Assembly: GCA_938049335.1 (NCBI GenBank)
Contig: CALIYX010000024.1
Coordinates: 62,001 to 126,000, forward strand
Direction: 5' to 3'
DNA length: 64,000 nucleotides
Origin: an uncultured Clostridia bacterium
Lineage (GTDB): Bacteria > Bacillota > Clostridia > Peptostreptococcales > Anaerovoracaceae
Below are positions 8,613 through 17,973 of the stretch, one piece after another (position 1 is the first letter of the stretch; each line of letters begins with the position of its first letter). Below the pieces are notes generated by a model. It searched no databases. It saw nothing but the letters and a program-made list of their open reading frames with translations, and was not told the origin of the DNA. Made by a program: the position numbers and the translations under genes.

Positions 8613-9442
8613 TGAATTCCCTTCTTTTTTCTTCGCTTTATTAGGTATACCAATATTATGATTAGAATTAGTCCCACAGCAGCAGCTATAATTGCTACGA
8701 ATTTTAGCCATGTGTGGTTTATTACTTCTTCTATATTCTTTGTTGGCTTGCTATACTGCGTGCGCTCTCCGCGAATTAGAAGTCTATGGGAATTAACCCC
8801 ATAAGGCGTACATGTAATCAATGTCACATAGTCCTTGCCTTCTTCTATATCTAGCTTTTCTACCTCATCAGGTAGAACTGTGTTGATCTGGTCGACTCTA
8901 TAGGCCAGCACTTCGTCAAATACATGTATGAAAAACATATCTCCGACCTTTAGCTGATCTATGTTTGTAAAGAGCTTTGCAGATGGCAAACCTGTATGAC
9001 CTGACAAAAGACTGTGAGTGCTCTCGCCACCTACTGGAACCGATGATCCCGGTATATGACCTACTGCAATTTGCAATGTGCCCTCATCGACATCGTGATA
9101 AATAGGCATATACACATTTATCTTTGGAATCTCTATGTATCCCATTATGCCGGTGTCTGTCACGTCCATAATCTGTTCGTATCTGCTTAACTCATCCTTG
9201 CTCAATGAATACCTGTTGTTTCTGTGAACCAAGCTCTGATTGTATTCCTTTGCTTCTGTTAAGAGCCTCTCCTTCTCCTCCTTGGACATGTCCTTGGATC
9301 TTTCCACATAGCTTGCTATTGCTTTTGAAGAGTGCATTTCGTTAAGTAAATCACTGATTGTTGGGTAGGCTAAAAATCCTATTCCCGTTATCAGTATTAA
9401 AGCCACCAATATATTTGGTATGATTTTTTTTGCTTTTTTCAT
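8609..9442 (-). CDS. srtC: Class C (pilus-polymerising) sortase
   Basis: 277 residues with an N-terminal membrane span (about 7-27), the sortase beta-barrel and a second C-terminal span with a basic tail, the two-anchor topology of class C. The catalytic triad is visible: His149 in SGHTGLP, Cys211 in TCTPYG and Arg220 in SHRLLIRG. It would cleave LPETG of the pilins and join the Thr to a Lys of the next subunit. Start TAATG overlaps the stop of the major pilin gene. It is the only sortase in the window, so a housekeeping sortase must lie elsewhere. Confidence 0.92.
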   Translation of the reverse strand: MKKAKKIIPNILVALILITGIGFLAYPTISDLLNEMHSSKAIASYVERSKDMSKEEKERLLTEAKEYNQSLVHRNNRYSLSKDELSRYEQIMDVTDTGIMGYIEIPKINVYMPIYHDVDEGTLQIAVGHIPGSSVPVGGESTHSLLSGHTGLPSAKLFTNIDQLKVGDMFFIHVFDEVLAYRVDQINTVLPDEVEKLDIEEGKDYVTLITCTPYGVNSHRLLIRGERTQYSKPTKNIEEVINHTWLKFVAIIAAAVGLILIIILVYLIKRRKKKGIQ

Positions 9443-10917
9443 TATTTAGCAGCTTCGCGCTTCTTATAACCTAAATATCCTAAAGCACCTAATACAAAGA
9501 TTGAACCTAGACCGTAGATGAGTATTCTACCCATACCACCTGTCTCTGGTAGAACGAATCCCTTGTTATTTATTACATCTGTTGCAACTGAACCAGCAGT
9601 TTTATCTGCAGTAAATGTGATAGTTCCAAGGTCAGTTGTACCTTCTAGCTTAGTTAGCTTAGGATCATCTGATTCCTTGTCATATGTTGCAGTGATTGTG
9701 AATTCGATTGGCTTGATTGTGTTATATCCACTTGGAGTCTTTGTCTCCTTAAGTACATATGAACCAGCATCTAGTCCCTTGAATGTAAATACTGTCTTAG
9801 TACCATCTAGTGTGAATGTTGCCATCTTAACTTCGTTAGTTCCAACCTTCTTGTAAAGTTCGAACTCAGCTCCCTGAAGTGGATTGTTTGCATCGTCCTT
9901 CTTGTTTACAACAACCTTGTATGTGAATACGATGTTCTTATCCTTAGGAGTTGTTCCGTGGTCACCTTCGCCACCCTTGTTTGGGTTGTTTGAGTACTCA
10001 AGGTAAACTGTATTTGGGTTACCACCTGAACCTATAACTGCGTTATTGTTAAGTGTGCATGAATACTCTACAACAATCTTGCTGTCCTTAGTTACAGGTG
10101 TTTCTGTAATTGTCTTTAGGTCATCAAAAGCAACTGTAAATCCGTTAGTTGCTGCATTTGTTGTTACAGCGTATCTGCTAGCTGGAATTAGAACTCCGTC
10201 AATCTTAACCTTGATTGAATCAGCCTTTAGTGTTAGGCCAGCTGACATTTCATCGTGGAACTTGTATGTGTACTTCTCATACTTGTCATAGTTTGCTGGA
10301 AGTGTACCTGTTAGCTTGTATGGGATTGTATCTCCAATTCCATAGTCTGCAGCATCCTGCCATTCGCCGTCGCTGTTTTCCTGCACCTTCTTTACAACTG
10401 TTGGAACATCAAGCTTTGTCCTTGCTTCTGTGTCCTTAACAATCTTTAGCATGTAAAGTGTGTATGCTGAGTTATTACCAGTCTGTGAATCTGCTTTATC
10501 CTTGATTAGGTAGTAACCTGGCTCTAGATTTCCTAGAGTACCCGTTGTACCAGCAGCTACTGTCTTTGTCTTTTTCTTTGCTGGATCTAGGTGTGCCTGA
10601 AGACTGTTGGCAAAAGCCTGAGCCTTATCTGTGTCAGTTAGAGTCTTAGCCTTTGCATTTGCATCTCCTAGGCCTGCCTTTGATGAAGCCTTTATTCCGT
10701 CACCCCACTGGATGTTAGAAAGAGTGCTTCCTGAAAGCTCTCCCTTAAAAATCTGATATACTTCGAATTCGTGCTCTGTCTTACCGTCATTCTTGAGTGT
10801 AAGTGTGTAGTTTTCTGCAGCGAATACCTTAGCTGGCATTACTAGAGAAACAGACATAACTACGAGCATTAGTACTGCCACTAGGCAGTTCTTCTGTTTG
10901 TTAATTAAGTTTCGCAT
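9442..10917 (-). CDS. Major pilin backbone subunit (SpaA/FimA type), LPETG anchored
   Basis: 491 residues: signal peptide (1-34), an N-terminal domain, a middle domain starting VPTVVKKV (the candidate pilin-linking Lys is 176 or 177) and a C-terminal CnaB domain at about 333-450. That domain shows the intramolecular isopeptide hallmarks: Lys in VVVNKKD and Glu391 in the E-box YVLKETKTPSGY. LPETG at 456-460 is followed by a membrane span and KKREAAK. It is first in the operon (pilin, sortase, minor pilin, tip) with AGGGGGT upstream, which suits the subunit needed in the highest amount. Confidence 0.9.
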   Translation of the reverse strand: MRNLINKQKNCLVAVLMLVVMSVSLVMPAKVFAAENYTLTLKNDGKTEHEFEVYQIFKGELSGSTLSNIQWGDGIKASSKAGLGDANAKAKTLTDTDKAQAFANSLQAHLDPAKKKTKTVAAGTTGTLGNLEPGYYLIKDKADSQTGNNSAYTLYMLKIVKDTEARTKLDVPTVVKKVQENSDGEWQDAADYGIGDTIPYKLTGTLPANYDKYEKYTYKFHDEMSAGLTLKADSIKVKIDGVLIPASRYAVTTNAATNGFTVAFDDLKTITETPVTKDSKIVVEYSCTLNNNAVIGSGGNPNTVYLEYSNNPNKGGEGDHGTTPKDKNIVFTYKVVVNKKDDANNPLQGAEFELYKKVGTNEVKMATFTLDGTKTVFTFKGLDAGSYVLKETKTPSGYNTIKPIEFTITATYDKESDDPKLTKLEGTTDLGTITFTADKTAGSVATDVINNKGFVLPETGGMGRILIYGLGSIFVLGALGYLGYKKREAAK

Positions 10918-11272
10918 TTTAACCCCCTTGTTAATACGTTAAATAAATATATTTGAACAAACCAAAACATGATTGCGCCCTAGGTAAAGAAATTTGTTCT
11001 TAATTAAATCGATTTATTGTATCTTTTCCCCCTTTTTGATTTTAGATTTATCCCAGTTCGCCCCCCATAGATTAATTTGTTTGTTCACATGAACAAATTT
11101 GCATACTGTATAAAATTTAGTAATTAAAAAAGATTATACACTTATAAAGATATTGCAAATTAATTAATCGTGGTACATTTTATCACAATTAACTGTATTT
11201 TTCAAGCTTTTTGCTCTTCACTATCGCCGTCAAAAATGGCTATTTTTAGCCATTTATAGACATTGTACAATC
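10918..11272 (-). promoter_or_regulatory. Upstream region of the pilus operon with palindromic operator candidate
   Basis: About 355 bp without a gene. A candidate -10 TATAAT is at 11138-11133 (minus strand) with no convincing -35. A perfect palindrome TTTGTTCA-CA-TGAACAAA lies at 11080-11097, and half-sites of the same motif recur at 10993-10999 (TTTGTTC) and 10954-10961 (TGAACAAA). A hairpin AAATGGCT / AGCCATTT is at 11234-11255. An activator or repressor of pilus expression binding these sites is inferred; none is encoded next door. Confidence 0.45.
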
Positions 11273-11308
11273 AAAAAAGCACCCTTGGCTTGCCTAGCCA
11301 AAAGTGCT
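11273..11308 (-). terminator. Terminator after ribF
   Basis: AGCACCCTTGGCT (11278-11290) pairs with AGCCAAAAGTGCT (11296-11308), with a T-run on the minus strand. It ends the rimP-to-ribF gene string. Confidence 0.8.
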
Positions 11309-11335
11309 CTGATTTTTCATTCATTTAAATGCGAT

Positions 11336-12271
11336 TTATAAAAATCCATTCTTTTTATGAAATTCTTTCGCTGTAGCGCAGTCGCTAATTATCTGCTCAG
11401 ATAATTCTTCAACATTATCAAACTTTATTTCATCCCTAAGCATATCCAGAAACTCTACTGTAATGCCCTTTCCATAAAGGATTTTGTCAAAGTCAAAGAT
11501 ATGCGTTTCGACATTCTTTCCGTAGTTACCTATAGTAGGCTTAACCCCGACATTTGTTACACTCGGATATCTCTTTCCGTTATAGACACAAAATGTCACA
11601 TAAACGCCGTTTGGTGGTGTAACCATGTCATTGTCTATAACAAGATTTGATGTTGGAAATCCTAGTTTTCTGCCAAGCCTATTACCGACAACGACTTCAC
11701 CTGATATAGCATAAGGACGTCCCATATATGTTTCACACTCATCGACCTTACCCGTAGCAATTAGGTTTCTTATCAAAGTCGAGCTTACTACCTGCCCATT
11801 TATAACAAAAGCATCTATTACCTTAAGGCTGAAGCCAAGCTCAAGGCTCAGCTCGTAAAGAGTGTCAACATTTCCGCTTGCCTTGTATCCAAAGTTATGG
11901 TTGAATCCACAGACAACAGATTTTGCGCGAAGCTTATCTACGATAATCTTCTTTACATATTCTTCTGGCGACATCTCCATGATTTCTTTTGTAAAAGGAA
12001 TATTTATCAGGTAATCGACTCCCAAGGCCTCCATAAGTTCTTCCTTCTCGTGCTTGTAGAGAATGTTCTTTACCTTAGTCGAATTTGGAAGAAGGTCTCT
12101 AGGGTGATTTGAAAAAGTAAACACGGCCGATTTGAGTCCGCGCTCCTTCGCAATCTCAATTGTCTCCTTGATAAGCTTCTGGTGACCTAGGTGGACACCA
12201 TCAAAGTTGCCTAGCGCAATTGAAGTCTCCTCTATGCTCTTTATTTCATTTAAACTATCAAATATTTGCAT
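11336..12271 (-). CDS. ribF: Bifunctional riboflavin kinase / FAD synthetase
   Basis: 311 residues. The N-terminal adenylyltransferase domain has ALGNFDGVHLGHQ (HxGH-like nucleotide motif) and STLIR near residue 165. The C-terminal flavokinase domain has GNRLGRKLGFPTSN, the PTAN-like motif, and GVYVT. It converts riboflavin to FMN and FMN to FAD, so it feeds the FMN sensed by the riboswitch at 46.9 kb. It overlaps truB by 14 bp and is the last gene of the nusA-infB string. Confidence 0.95.
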   Translation of the reverse strand: MQIFDSLNEIKSIEETSIALGNFDGVHLGHQKLIKETIEIAKERGLKSAVFTFSNHPRDLLPNSTKVKNILYKHEKEELMEALGVDYLINIPFTKEIMEMSPEEYVKKIIVDKLRAKSVVCGFNHNFGYKASGNVDTLYELSLELGFSLKVIDAFVINGQVVSSTLIRNLIATGKVDECETYMGRPYAISGEVVVGNRLGRKLGFPTSNLVIDNDMVTPPNGVYVTFCVYNGKRYPSVTNVGVKPTIGNYGKNVETHIFDFDKILYGKGITVEFLDMLRDEIKFDNVEELSEQIISDCATAKEFHKKNGFL

Positions 12272-13196
12272 TATAAAATACCTTGTCTGCTTTTATTAAT
12301 CCATTATTTTCTCTAGCCGTTCCCAAAAAATCACCGGCTTTATCGTAAACTCTATATAGCCTTGCAAACTCTTCCCTTATAGGGAGTGGAAATTTTTCTT
12401 CTGAAAATCTAGGCTTTTGATCTAAAGTCCATTGTTCATTCCTAAGTTCAACACCGTTAATAAAAAGGTGTTTCCCCCAGTCATCTAGCTTAGCCATTCC
12501 AAAATGCCCTAGTGGTTTATCAACAGGTGTAAGCAGTTTCCCTATTTCCTCTGGGCTCATATTCCTTATCTTTTCTATGTCTATTGCATCAGCTATATCA
12601 AAGTATCCAGATTTAATCCTAGTAAGACTGCTCATCGCAGCACCGCATCCGAGCATCCTTCCTATATCTGCGCATATACTTCTTATGTATGTACCCTTTG
12701 AGCATGCAATTTCGAACTGAAATTCACATCCATCAAAAGATATAATATCAGCCTTTTCTATATAAGCCTTACGGCTCTTTATATCTATAGTCTTGCCCTC
12801 ACGCGCATATTCATATAGCTTTTTGCCACCCACCTTAAGCGCAGAATACATAGGCGGAACCTGATCAATCACACCTCTAAAATCTTCTACAGCCTTCTCA
12901 AGCATCTTTCTATCTATGCTAAAATCTTCACAGATTTTTACAGTATTTCCCCAAATATCAAGTGTATCTGTCTCAAGACCAAGCCTTGCGCTACCTCTGT
13001 AAACTTTGATATCCGTATCTAAATAATCCATGACTCTTCCTGCTCTTCCAATGGTTACAGGAAGTACACCCTCTGCCATTGGATCAAGCGTTCCTAGATG
13101 TCCAACTCGCTTAGTGCCGCAGGCACGTCTTACTATGGCTACAACATCAAAAGAAGTCATGTCCTTAGGCTTGTTTATATTGATTATTCCATCCAT
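12258..13196 (-). CDS. truB: tRNA pseudouridine-55 synthase
   Basis: 312 residues from ATG 13196 (MDGIININKPK, the usual family start; a TTG 27 nt further up lies inside nrnA). Catalytic Asp is in GHLGTLDPMAEGVLP, followed by the KxY-type motif KVYRGSARLG and the RSICADIG region. It isomerises U55 in the T-loop of tRNAs. It starts 1 bp after the nrnA stop; the ribosome site is weak, so translational coupling is likely. Confidence 0.95.
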   Translation of the reverse strand: MDGIININKPKDMTSFDVVAIVRRACGTKRVGHLGTLDPMAEGVLPVTIGRAGRVMDYLDTDIKVYRGSARLGLETDTLDIWGNTVKICEDFSIDRKMLEKAVEDFRGVIDQVPPMYSALKVGGKKLYEYAREGKTIDIKSRKAYIEKADIISFDGCEFQFEIACSKGTYIRSICADIGRMLGCGAAMSSLTRIKSGYFDIADAIDIEKIRNMSPEEIGKLLTPVDKPLGHFGMAKLDDWGKHLFINGVELRNEQWTLDQKPRFSEEKFPLPIREEFARLYRVYDKAGDFLGTARENNGLIKADKVFYNANI

Positions 13197-13197
13197 A

Positions 13198-14160
13198 CTA
13201 CATTTCTCTGCCAAAGGCTTCAATTACTCTTTCAATAGCTTCATCTAGACTACATCTAAGTGTGGCGCCAGCTGCTCTTGCATGTCCGCCTCCGCCTAGA
13301 CTAGCACATAGCTTTGCTACATCAAAATACTGTTTTGACCTCATGCTGAGCTTGATTACATCTTTTTCGTACTCCTTAACGAGAATAGAAACCTCGGTTC
13401 CCTTTATCGCTCTCATAAGGTTTACGATTCTATCTGTCTCATACATGAAGGCACCGCTCTCTTTTAGCATGTCCTGACTAACATAAGTTATCAAAAGCTT
13501 GCCGTCAAACTCACTTCTCATCCTTGCAATCGCAAGTGCTTCAACTTTGAGTCTTTCGAATCTATCGCTTTCGTATATCTCTATGCTAACTTCATTTGCA
13601 GAAACTCCCCAATCATATAGCTCGGCAACTATCTCATGTGTAATTTTCTGAGTGTTGGAATACTGAAAGTTTCCCGTATCCGTTGTAATCGCTGCAAAGA
13701 TCGAGTTTGCAATTCTCTTATCAGGGAGTATTTCTAGTTCCTTTATTAAAAGAAAGGCAAGCTGTCCCGTAGCTGCAGATTTAGGATCTATATAGTTATA
13801 GTCACAGAAATGCGTACTCGTCGAGTGGTGGTCTATGCATACGCTTAGCTTTGCAGCCTGAAATAAAGATGCTCTTTCACCTATTCTATCTAGGGCTCCT
13901 GAATCCACGCAAAACGCCATATCGACCGAGCGTGCAAAATTTGCATCGCCTGATACTAGTCCATCAGCTAGAAACATTAGGTTGTCTGGAACTTCTTCGT
14001 CTATGATTATCCACGCATCCTTACCAAGCTGTCTAAGCGCTAGGCAAATAGCTGCACTTGAGCCTATCGCATCTCCATCCATATTGGTGTGTGGGTAGAG
14101 TGCAAAGCTTTGATTTGCTTTGATTGCTTCTGCGATTTCCCTAAAGCTATTATTTACCAT
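13198..14160 (-). CDS. nrnA: DHH-family bifunctional oligoribonuclease / PAP phosphatase
   Basis: 320 residues from ATG 14160, which has GGAG 8 nt upstream and overlaps the rbfA end. The DHH domain has HTNMDGDAIGS, the FCVDSG Asp and the DHHSTS motif; the C-terminal DHHA1 domain has GGGGHARAAGA. It degrades short RNAs and dephosphorylates 3'-phosphoadenosine 5'-phosphate. The position between rbfA and truB is the common Firmicute order. Confidence 0.92.
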   Translation of the reverse strand: MVNNSFREIAEAIKANQSFALYPHTNMDGDAIGSSAAICLALRQLGKDAWIIIDEEVPDNLMFLADGLVSGDANFARSVDMAFCVDSGALDRIGERASLFQAAKLSVCIDHHSTSTHFCDYNYIDPKSAATGQLAFLLIKELEILPDKRIANSIFAAITTDTGNFQYSNTQKITHEIVAELYDWGVSANEVSIEIYESDRFERLKVEALAIARMRSEFDGKLLITYVSQDMLKESGAFMYETDRIVNLMRAIKGTEVSILVKEYEKDVIKLSMRSKQYFDVAKLCASLGGGGHARAAGATLRCSLDEAIERVIEAFGREM

Positions 14161-14557
14161 TCTTTTCTCCAAGCTCTCTTATCACCTTTTCTATGTGATT
14201 TCCATATTCCATCGAGCTATCAATCTTGAAAATAAGCTCTGGCACGTGTCTTATGCTAAGCTTCTTACTAATCTCAGTTCGCATAAGTCCAGCTGCACGC
14301 TTTAGACCGTCTATAACTTCAGTTTTTTCGTCTTTGCTTTTCTGCTCATCGTCTATATCTATATTTCTATCTCCCTGAGTACATGACATAACTGTCACAT
14401 AGCAGGTTGCATAGCTGCCGTCTGAAGTAACTTCAACATCTGTGATGCTGATAAACTTTCCGGCTAGACGTGGGTCTTTAATCTCGGTAAGTAAAAGCTG
14501 GCTTATTATTCTTTTGATTTCTTCACCGAGTCTCTTTGTTCTATATCCTTTTCCCAT
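14150..14557 (-). CDS. rbfA: Ribosome-binding factor A
   Basis: 135 residues from ATG 14557, preceded by GGAGAAAG. It shows the RbfA pattern: N-terminal RTKRLGEEIKRIISQLL, the central VTSDGSYATCYV strand and the C-terminal RHVPELIFKIDSSMEYG. It is a 30S maturation factor. Residues about 62-80 form an unusual acidic/Lys insert (IDIDDEQKSKDEKTEV). It lies downstream of infB with a hairpin in the gap. Confidence 0.93.
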   Translation of the reverse strand: MGKGYRTKRLGEEIKRIISQLLLTEIKDPRLAGKFISITDVEVTSDGSYATCYVTVMSCTQGDRNIDIDDEQKSKDEKTEVIDGLKRAAGLMRTEISKKLSIRHVPELIFKIDSSMEYGNHIEKVIRELGEKNGK

Positions 14558-14573
14558 ACTTTCTCCAGATAGC

Positions 14574-14600
14574 ACTTAAGCCGCCATAGGCGACTTAAGT
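14574..14600 (-). repeat. Hairpin between infB and rbfA
   Basis: ACTTAAG-CGCC (14574-14585) pairs with GGCG-CTTAAGT (14589-14600) around a 3-nt loop, with one C/A mismatch. It lacks a strong T-run, so it may be an RNA-stabilising or processing stem and not a full terminator. Confidence 0.5.
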
Positions 14601-14608
14601 CTTTTATA

Positions 14609-17395
14609 TTACTTTCGCTCTATCTCTACCATGTGGAAGCACTCGATCAAATCGCCATCTTTGATATCGTTATAATTTTCGATTCCGATACCACACTCAT
14701 ATCCCTGAGCAACTTCCTTTGCATCATCCTTAAATCTCTTAAGTGATGAAATTTTTCCTTCGTGAATAACAATTCCATCTCTTACAAGTCTAACCTCTGC
14801 GTTACGCTGAACCTTACCCTCAGTAACATAAGCACCACCGATGATTCCAACATTTGGTACCTTGAAGGTATTTCTGATTTCAACCTTACCAAGGATTTCT
14901 TCCTTGTACTCTGGATCAAGCATACCCTTCATAGCGTTTTCTACATCGTCAATTACGTCGTAGATTACTCTATATGTTCTGATTTCTATGCTCTCTCTGT
15001 CTGCTAGAGTCTGCACAGCTGTGCTTGGTCTTACATTAAATCCGATGATTACGGCACCTGATGTACCTGCAAGCATGATATCTGATTCAGTAACTGTACC
15101 TACACCTGTGTGGATGATATTAACCTTAACCTCGTCATTATTTAGCTTTTCTAGTGAAGCGACTAGGGCACCGATTGAACCCTGAACGTCTCCCTTGATG
15201 ATTAGGTTGAGTTCCTTAACGTCGCCCTCCTGAATTTGGCTAAATAGCTTCTCTAGTGTTGTACTTGAATTTTTTGCAAGAACTTCTTCTCTTAGCTTCT
15301 CTTTACGCTTCTCAGCGATGTCTCTTGCAATCTTATCTTCCTTGACTGCATTGAACTCATCACCTGCCTGAGGAACATCTGTAAGTCCAAGAATCTCAAC
15401 AGCAGTAGCTGGACCAGCCTTCTTTATAGTCTTTCCTCTGAAGTCTGTCATCAGACGGATTCTACCTGCAGATGTACCTGCAACAATACTCTGTCCGCTC
15501 TCAAGGGTACCATTTGTAACTAGAAGTGTAGCTACAGGACCCTTTGCTTTATCAAGTCTAGCCTCGATTACAGAACCCATAGCTAGTCTATTTGGGTTAG
15601 CCTTGAGCTCAAGAACCTCTGCCTGAAGCAAAATCATCTCAAGCAAGTTCATGATTCCGTCGCCTGACTTTGCTGAAACTGGAACTGTGATTACATCTCC
15701 ACCCCAGTCTTCAACTAGTACATTGTGCTCTGAAAGCTCCTGCTTTACTCTATCAGGGTTAGCTGAAGGTTTGTCCATCTTGTTGATTGCAACTATGATA
15801 GGAACACCAGCTGCCTTAGCATGACTGATTGACTCTATCGTCTGTGGCATTACACCATCGTCTGCAGCAACAACTAAGACTGCTATATCCGTAACATGAG
15901 CACCTCTTGCTCTCATAGCGGTAAATGCTTCGTGTCCTGGTGTATCTAGGAATACGATTTTCTGTCCGTTAACCTTAACCTCAGATGCACCGATGTGCTG
16001 AGTAATTCCACCTGACTCGCTTGAAGTAACGTTAGTCTTTCTAATTGCATCAAGTAGCGATGTCTTACCGTGGTCAACGTGACCCATTACAGTGATAATA
16101 GGTGGTCTTGGCTGTAGATCCTTCTCATCGTCCTCGAATACTTCGATTCCTGTTTCTTCATTTTCTTCCTCAACCTTACCGATGTGAACGCTGATTCCGA
16201 TTTCCTCAGCAAGAATCATAACTGTATCCTCATCGATGTTTTGGTTGATATTTGCCATTATACCTAACTTCATCAAAGACATGATAACCTTTGATGTTGA
16301 AACCTCTGTCTGCTCACAGAAGCCTGCAACTGTGATAGGTACTGTAAGAACTATTGTACCTTCTGGTAACACTTCTTCTTCAATCTGTGGCTCTAGATCT
16401 GCGTTGTTGTTCTTGTACTTGGTGTGCTTGTTTCTAACCTGCTTCTCAAGCGACTTTCTCTCGAACTTGTCGAACTTGCTGTGCTTCTCCTTCTTATCGA
16501 ATGACTTCTTCTTATCTTCTCTCTTTGCTGAGTCAGACTTGCCCTCGACTCTACCAGTAGAAGCTGTTCTCTTATTGTCCTTGTCCTGATATCTTGAGTT
16601 TCCACCCTGCCTGCGATCATCCTTGTTAAACTTGTTCTCGGAGTCACGGCCGCTTCTAGAGTTATTTCTGTCGTTTCTGTCGTTTCTATCGTTACGATCG
16701 TTTCTGTTATTTCTGTCGTTTCTATCGCGTCTTTCTCCTCTAGCCTCGCCTGGCTTTGCATCTCTGCTTGATCTTGTATTTCTTCTATCATCAGATCTCT
16801 TTGCATCAGATGAAGCTGGCTTAGCTGCTCTTGCTACGCGCTTCTTTTCCTCAGCCTTAACCTCATCAGCGGTCTTGATAATCTTTACACCGATAGGTCT
16901 TCTGCCTGAAGCACTCTGATCAGCCTGAGCTTCCTGCTTTGCTGGTTCAGCCTTCTTCTCTTCCTTCTTAACAGGCTTCTTAGCCTCTTCCTTTGGCATC
17001 TCACTAGCCTTTGATGCCTCTTCAGTCTTGGAGTTTTTCTTTGATGTCACGTCTTTGCTGCTTGCCACTACTGTTTTCTCTTCTTTTTCTTTCTTAACTT
17101 CAGGTTTTGCTTTCTTATCGCTTTCCTCTGCTTTATTTCTATTTGCAAAGTAAGAATCGTCAACTATCGGTCTTCCAATAGGCAAACGCTTTCTACCAGC
17201 TGCTGGCTTTGCTGTTTCACTAGCATTGCTCTTGGCCACACTCTTGTCGTATACCGACTTAAGCTTTGCAATATCACCCTCGGATAATGTGCTCATATGA
17301 CTCTTTAGCTCTATACCCAGTCCTGAAGCCTTTTCGAGTAGCTCCTTGCTTTGAACTTCTAGTTCACGGGCAAGTTCAAATACTTTCACTGCCAT
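14609..17395 (-). CDS. infB: Translation initiation factor IF-2
   Basis: 928 residues, the longer Firmicute type. IF2-N domain (1-50), a long disordered Lys/Glu/Ala-rich region with an Arg-Asn-Asp repeat tract (about 224-245), a second IF2-N-like domain (about 345-405), then the GTPase domain with GHVDHGKT at 438-445, DTPGHE and NKMD, followed by domains II-IV. It delivers fMet-tRNA to the 30S subunit. It overlaps rplGA by 20 bp and has GGGAGGTG upstream. Confidence 0.97.
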   Translation of the reverse strand: MAVKVFELARELEVQSKELLEKASGLGIELKSHMSTLSEGDIAKLKSVYDKSVAKSNASETAKPAAGRKRLPIGRPIVDDSYFANRNKAEESDKKAKPEVKKEKEEKTVVASSKDVTSKKNSKTEEASKASEMPKEEAKKPVKKEEKKAEPAKQEAQADQSASGRRPIGVKIIKTADEVKAEEKKRVARAAKPASSDAKRSDDRRNTRSSRDAKPGEARGERRDRNDRNNRNDRNDRNDRNDRNNSRSGRDSENKFNKDDRRQGGNSRYQDKDNKRTASTGRVEGKSDSAKREDKKKSFDKKEKHSKFDKFERKSLEKQVRNKHTKYKNNNADLEPQIEEEVLPEGTIVLTVPITVAGFCEQTEVSTSKVIMSLMKLGIMANINQNIDEDTVMILAEEIGISVHIGKVEEENEETGIEVFEDDEKDLQPRPPIITVMGHVDHGKTSLLDAIRKTNVTSSESGGITQHIGASEVKVNGQKIVFLDTPGHEAFTAMRARGAHVTDIAVLVVAADDGVMPQTIESISHAKAAGVPIIVAINKMDKPSANPDRVKQELSEHNVLVEDWGGDVITVPVSAKSGDGIMNLLEMILLQAEVLELKANPNRLAMGSVIEARLDKAKGPVATLLVTNGTLESGQSIVAGTSAGRIRLMTDFRGKTIKKAGPATAVEILGLTDVPQAGDEFNAVKEDKIARDIAEKRKEKLREEVLAKNSSTTLEKLFSQIQEGDVKELNLIIKGDVQGSIGALVASLEKLNNDEVKVNIIHTGVGTVTESDIMLAGTSGAVIIGFNVRPSTAVQTLADRESIEIRTYRVIYDVIDDVENAMKGMLDPEYKEEILGKVEIRNTFKVPNVGIIGGAYVTEGKVQRNAEVRLVRDGIVIHEGKISSLKRFKDDAKEVAQGYECGIGIENYNDIKDGDLIECFHMVEIERK

Positions 17396-17723
17396 TAGAC
17401 ACCTCCCTTTCTGATTGAATCAGGTCAATCTCCCTACATATGCTCTCGGCAAAGCCCTTGTCCACGATTGCGAATACACCCTTATCCACATTCCCGGTCA
17501 TGTGTGAAAGCTCACTAGCTTCTCCGAAAACCCTGTATTTTATATTGTTAGTGACACATTTCTGCGTCAATTTTCTCTTTGTATTGTCTCCAACATCCGT
17601 AGCTATTATCAAAAGTTTTACGCGCCTCTTTGCGATTAGCATAAGTGCGGTGTTATACCCAACCTGGATATTTTTTGATCTTGCGGCAAAACCCATATAG
17701 CTTCTAAACTTGGATTTTTCCAT
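17376..17723 (-). CDS. rplGA: L7Ae/L30e-family RNA-binding protein (YlxQ)
   Basis: 115 residues from ATG 17723 (GAGGAG upstream; it overlaps the ylxR end). The L7Ae fold is seen in GFAARSKNIQVGYNTAL, KLLIIATDVGDNTKRK and the C-terminal hydrophobic AIVDKGFA. These proteins bind kink-turn RNA in relatives. The position between ylxR and infB is the standard one. Exact function in bacteria is not established. Confidence 0.88.
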   Translation of the reverse strand: MEKSKFRSYMGFAARSKNIQVGYNTALMLIAKRRVKLLIIATDVGDNTKRKLTQKCVTNNIKYRVFGEASELSHMTGNVDKGVFAIVDKGFAESICREIDLIQSEREVSNGSESI

Positions 17724-17973
17724 CAAATTCTCCTCTTAGCTTATCTATATTCTCTTGATCAATCTTGCGTCTGAAGACTCTTGCAAACGCCCTCTTCTTG
17801 TATGCATTTTCAAAGCATTCAATGCTCTTGCACAAATAGGCACCCCTGCCATCCTTCCTTCGCGTAAAGTCGAAGCTGATGTTACCACCTTCATCTACAA
17901 GTCTAAACAGCTCATCCTGAGACTTTGATTCCATGCAACCTATGCATCTGCGCATTGGTTTTTCTTTACTCAA
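17704..17973 (-). CDS. ylxR: YlxR family protein (DUF448), TTG start
   Basis: 89 residues from TTG 17973, chosen because GGAGG lies 9 nt upstream; the internal ATG at 17955 has no ribosome site. MRRCIGCMESK and GRGAYLC are the family's Cys-bearing and GRGA(Y/W)(L/V)C motifs. YlxR is a small nucleic-acid-binding protein of the nusA-infB operon. It overlaps nusA by 8 bp. Confidence 0.9.
   Translation of the reverse strand: MSKEKPMRRCIGCMESKSQDELFRLVDEGGNISFDFTRRKDGRGAYLCKSIECFENAYKKRAFARVFRRKIDQENIDKLRGEFDGKIQV

Noticed and set aside
5245..10917. Pilus locus as a recent mobile insertion
   Set aside because: I found no integrase, transposase, direct repeats or tRNA at its borders; base composition looks like that of the neighbours.
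16640..16740. Short direct repeats suggesting a CRISPR or satellite array
   Set aside because: They are in-frame codons for RND repeats inside infB, with no spacers of regular length.
16393..16806. Second minus-strand frame of 137 codons inside infB
   Set aside because: It is an alternate frame of the low-complexity IF-2 linker, with an Arg/Glu/Thr composition produced by the repeat codons.
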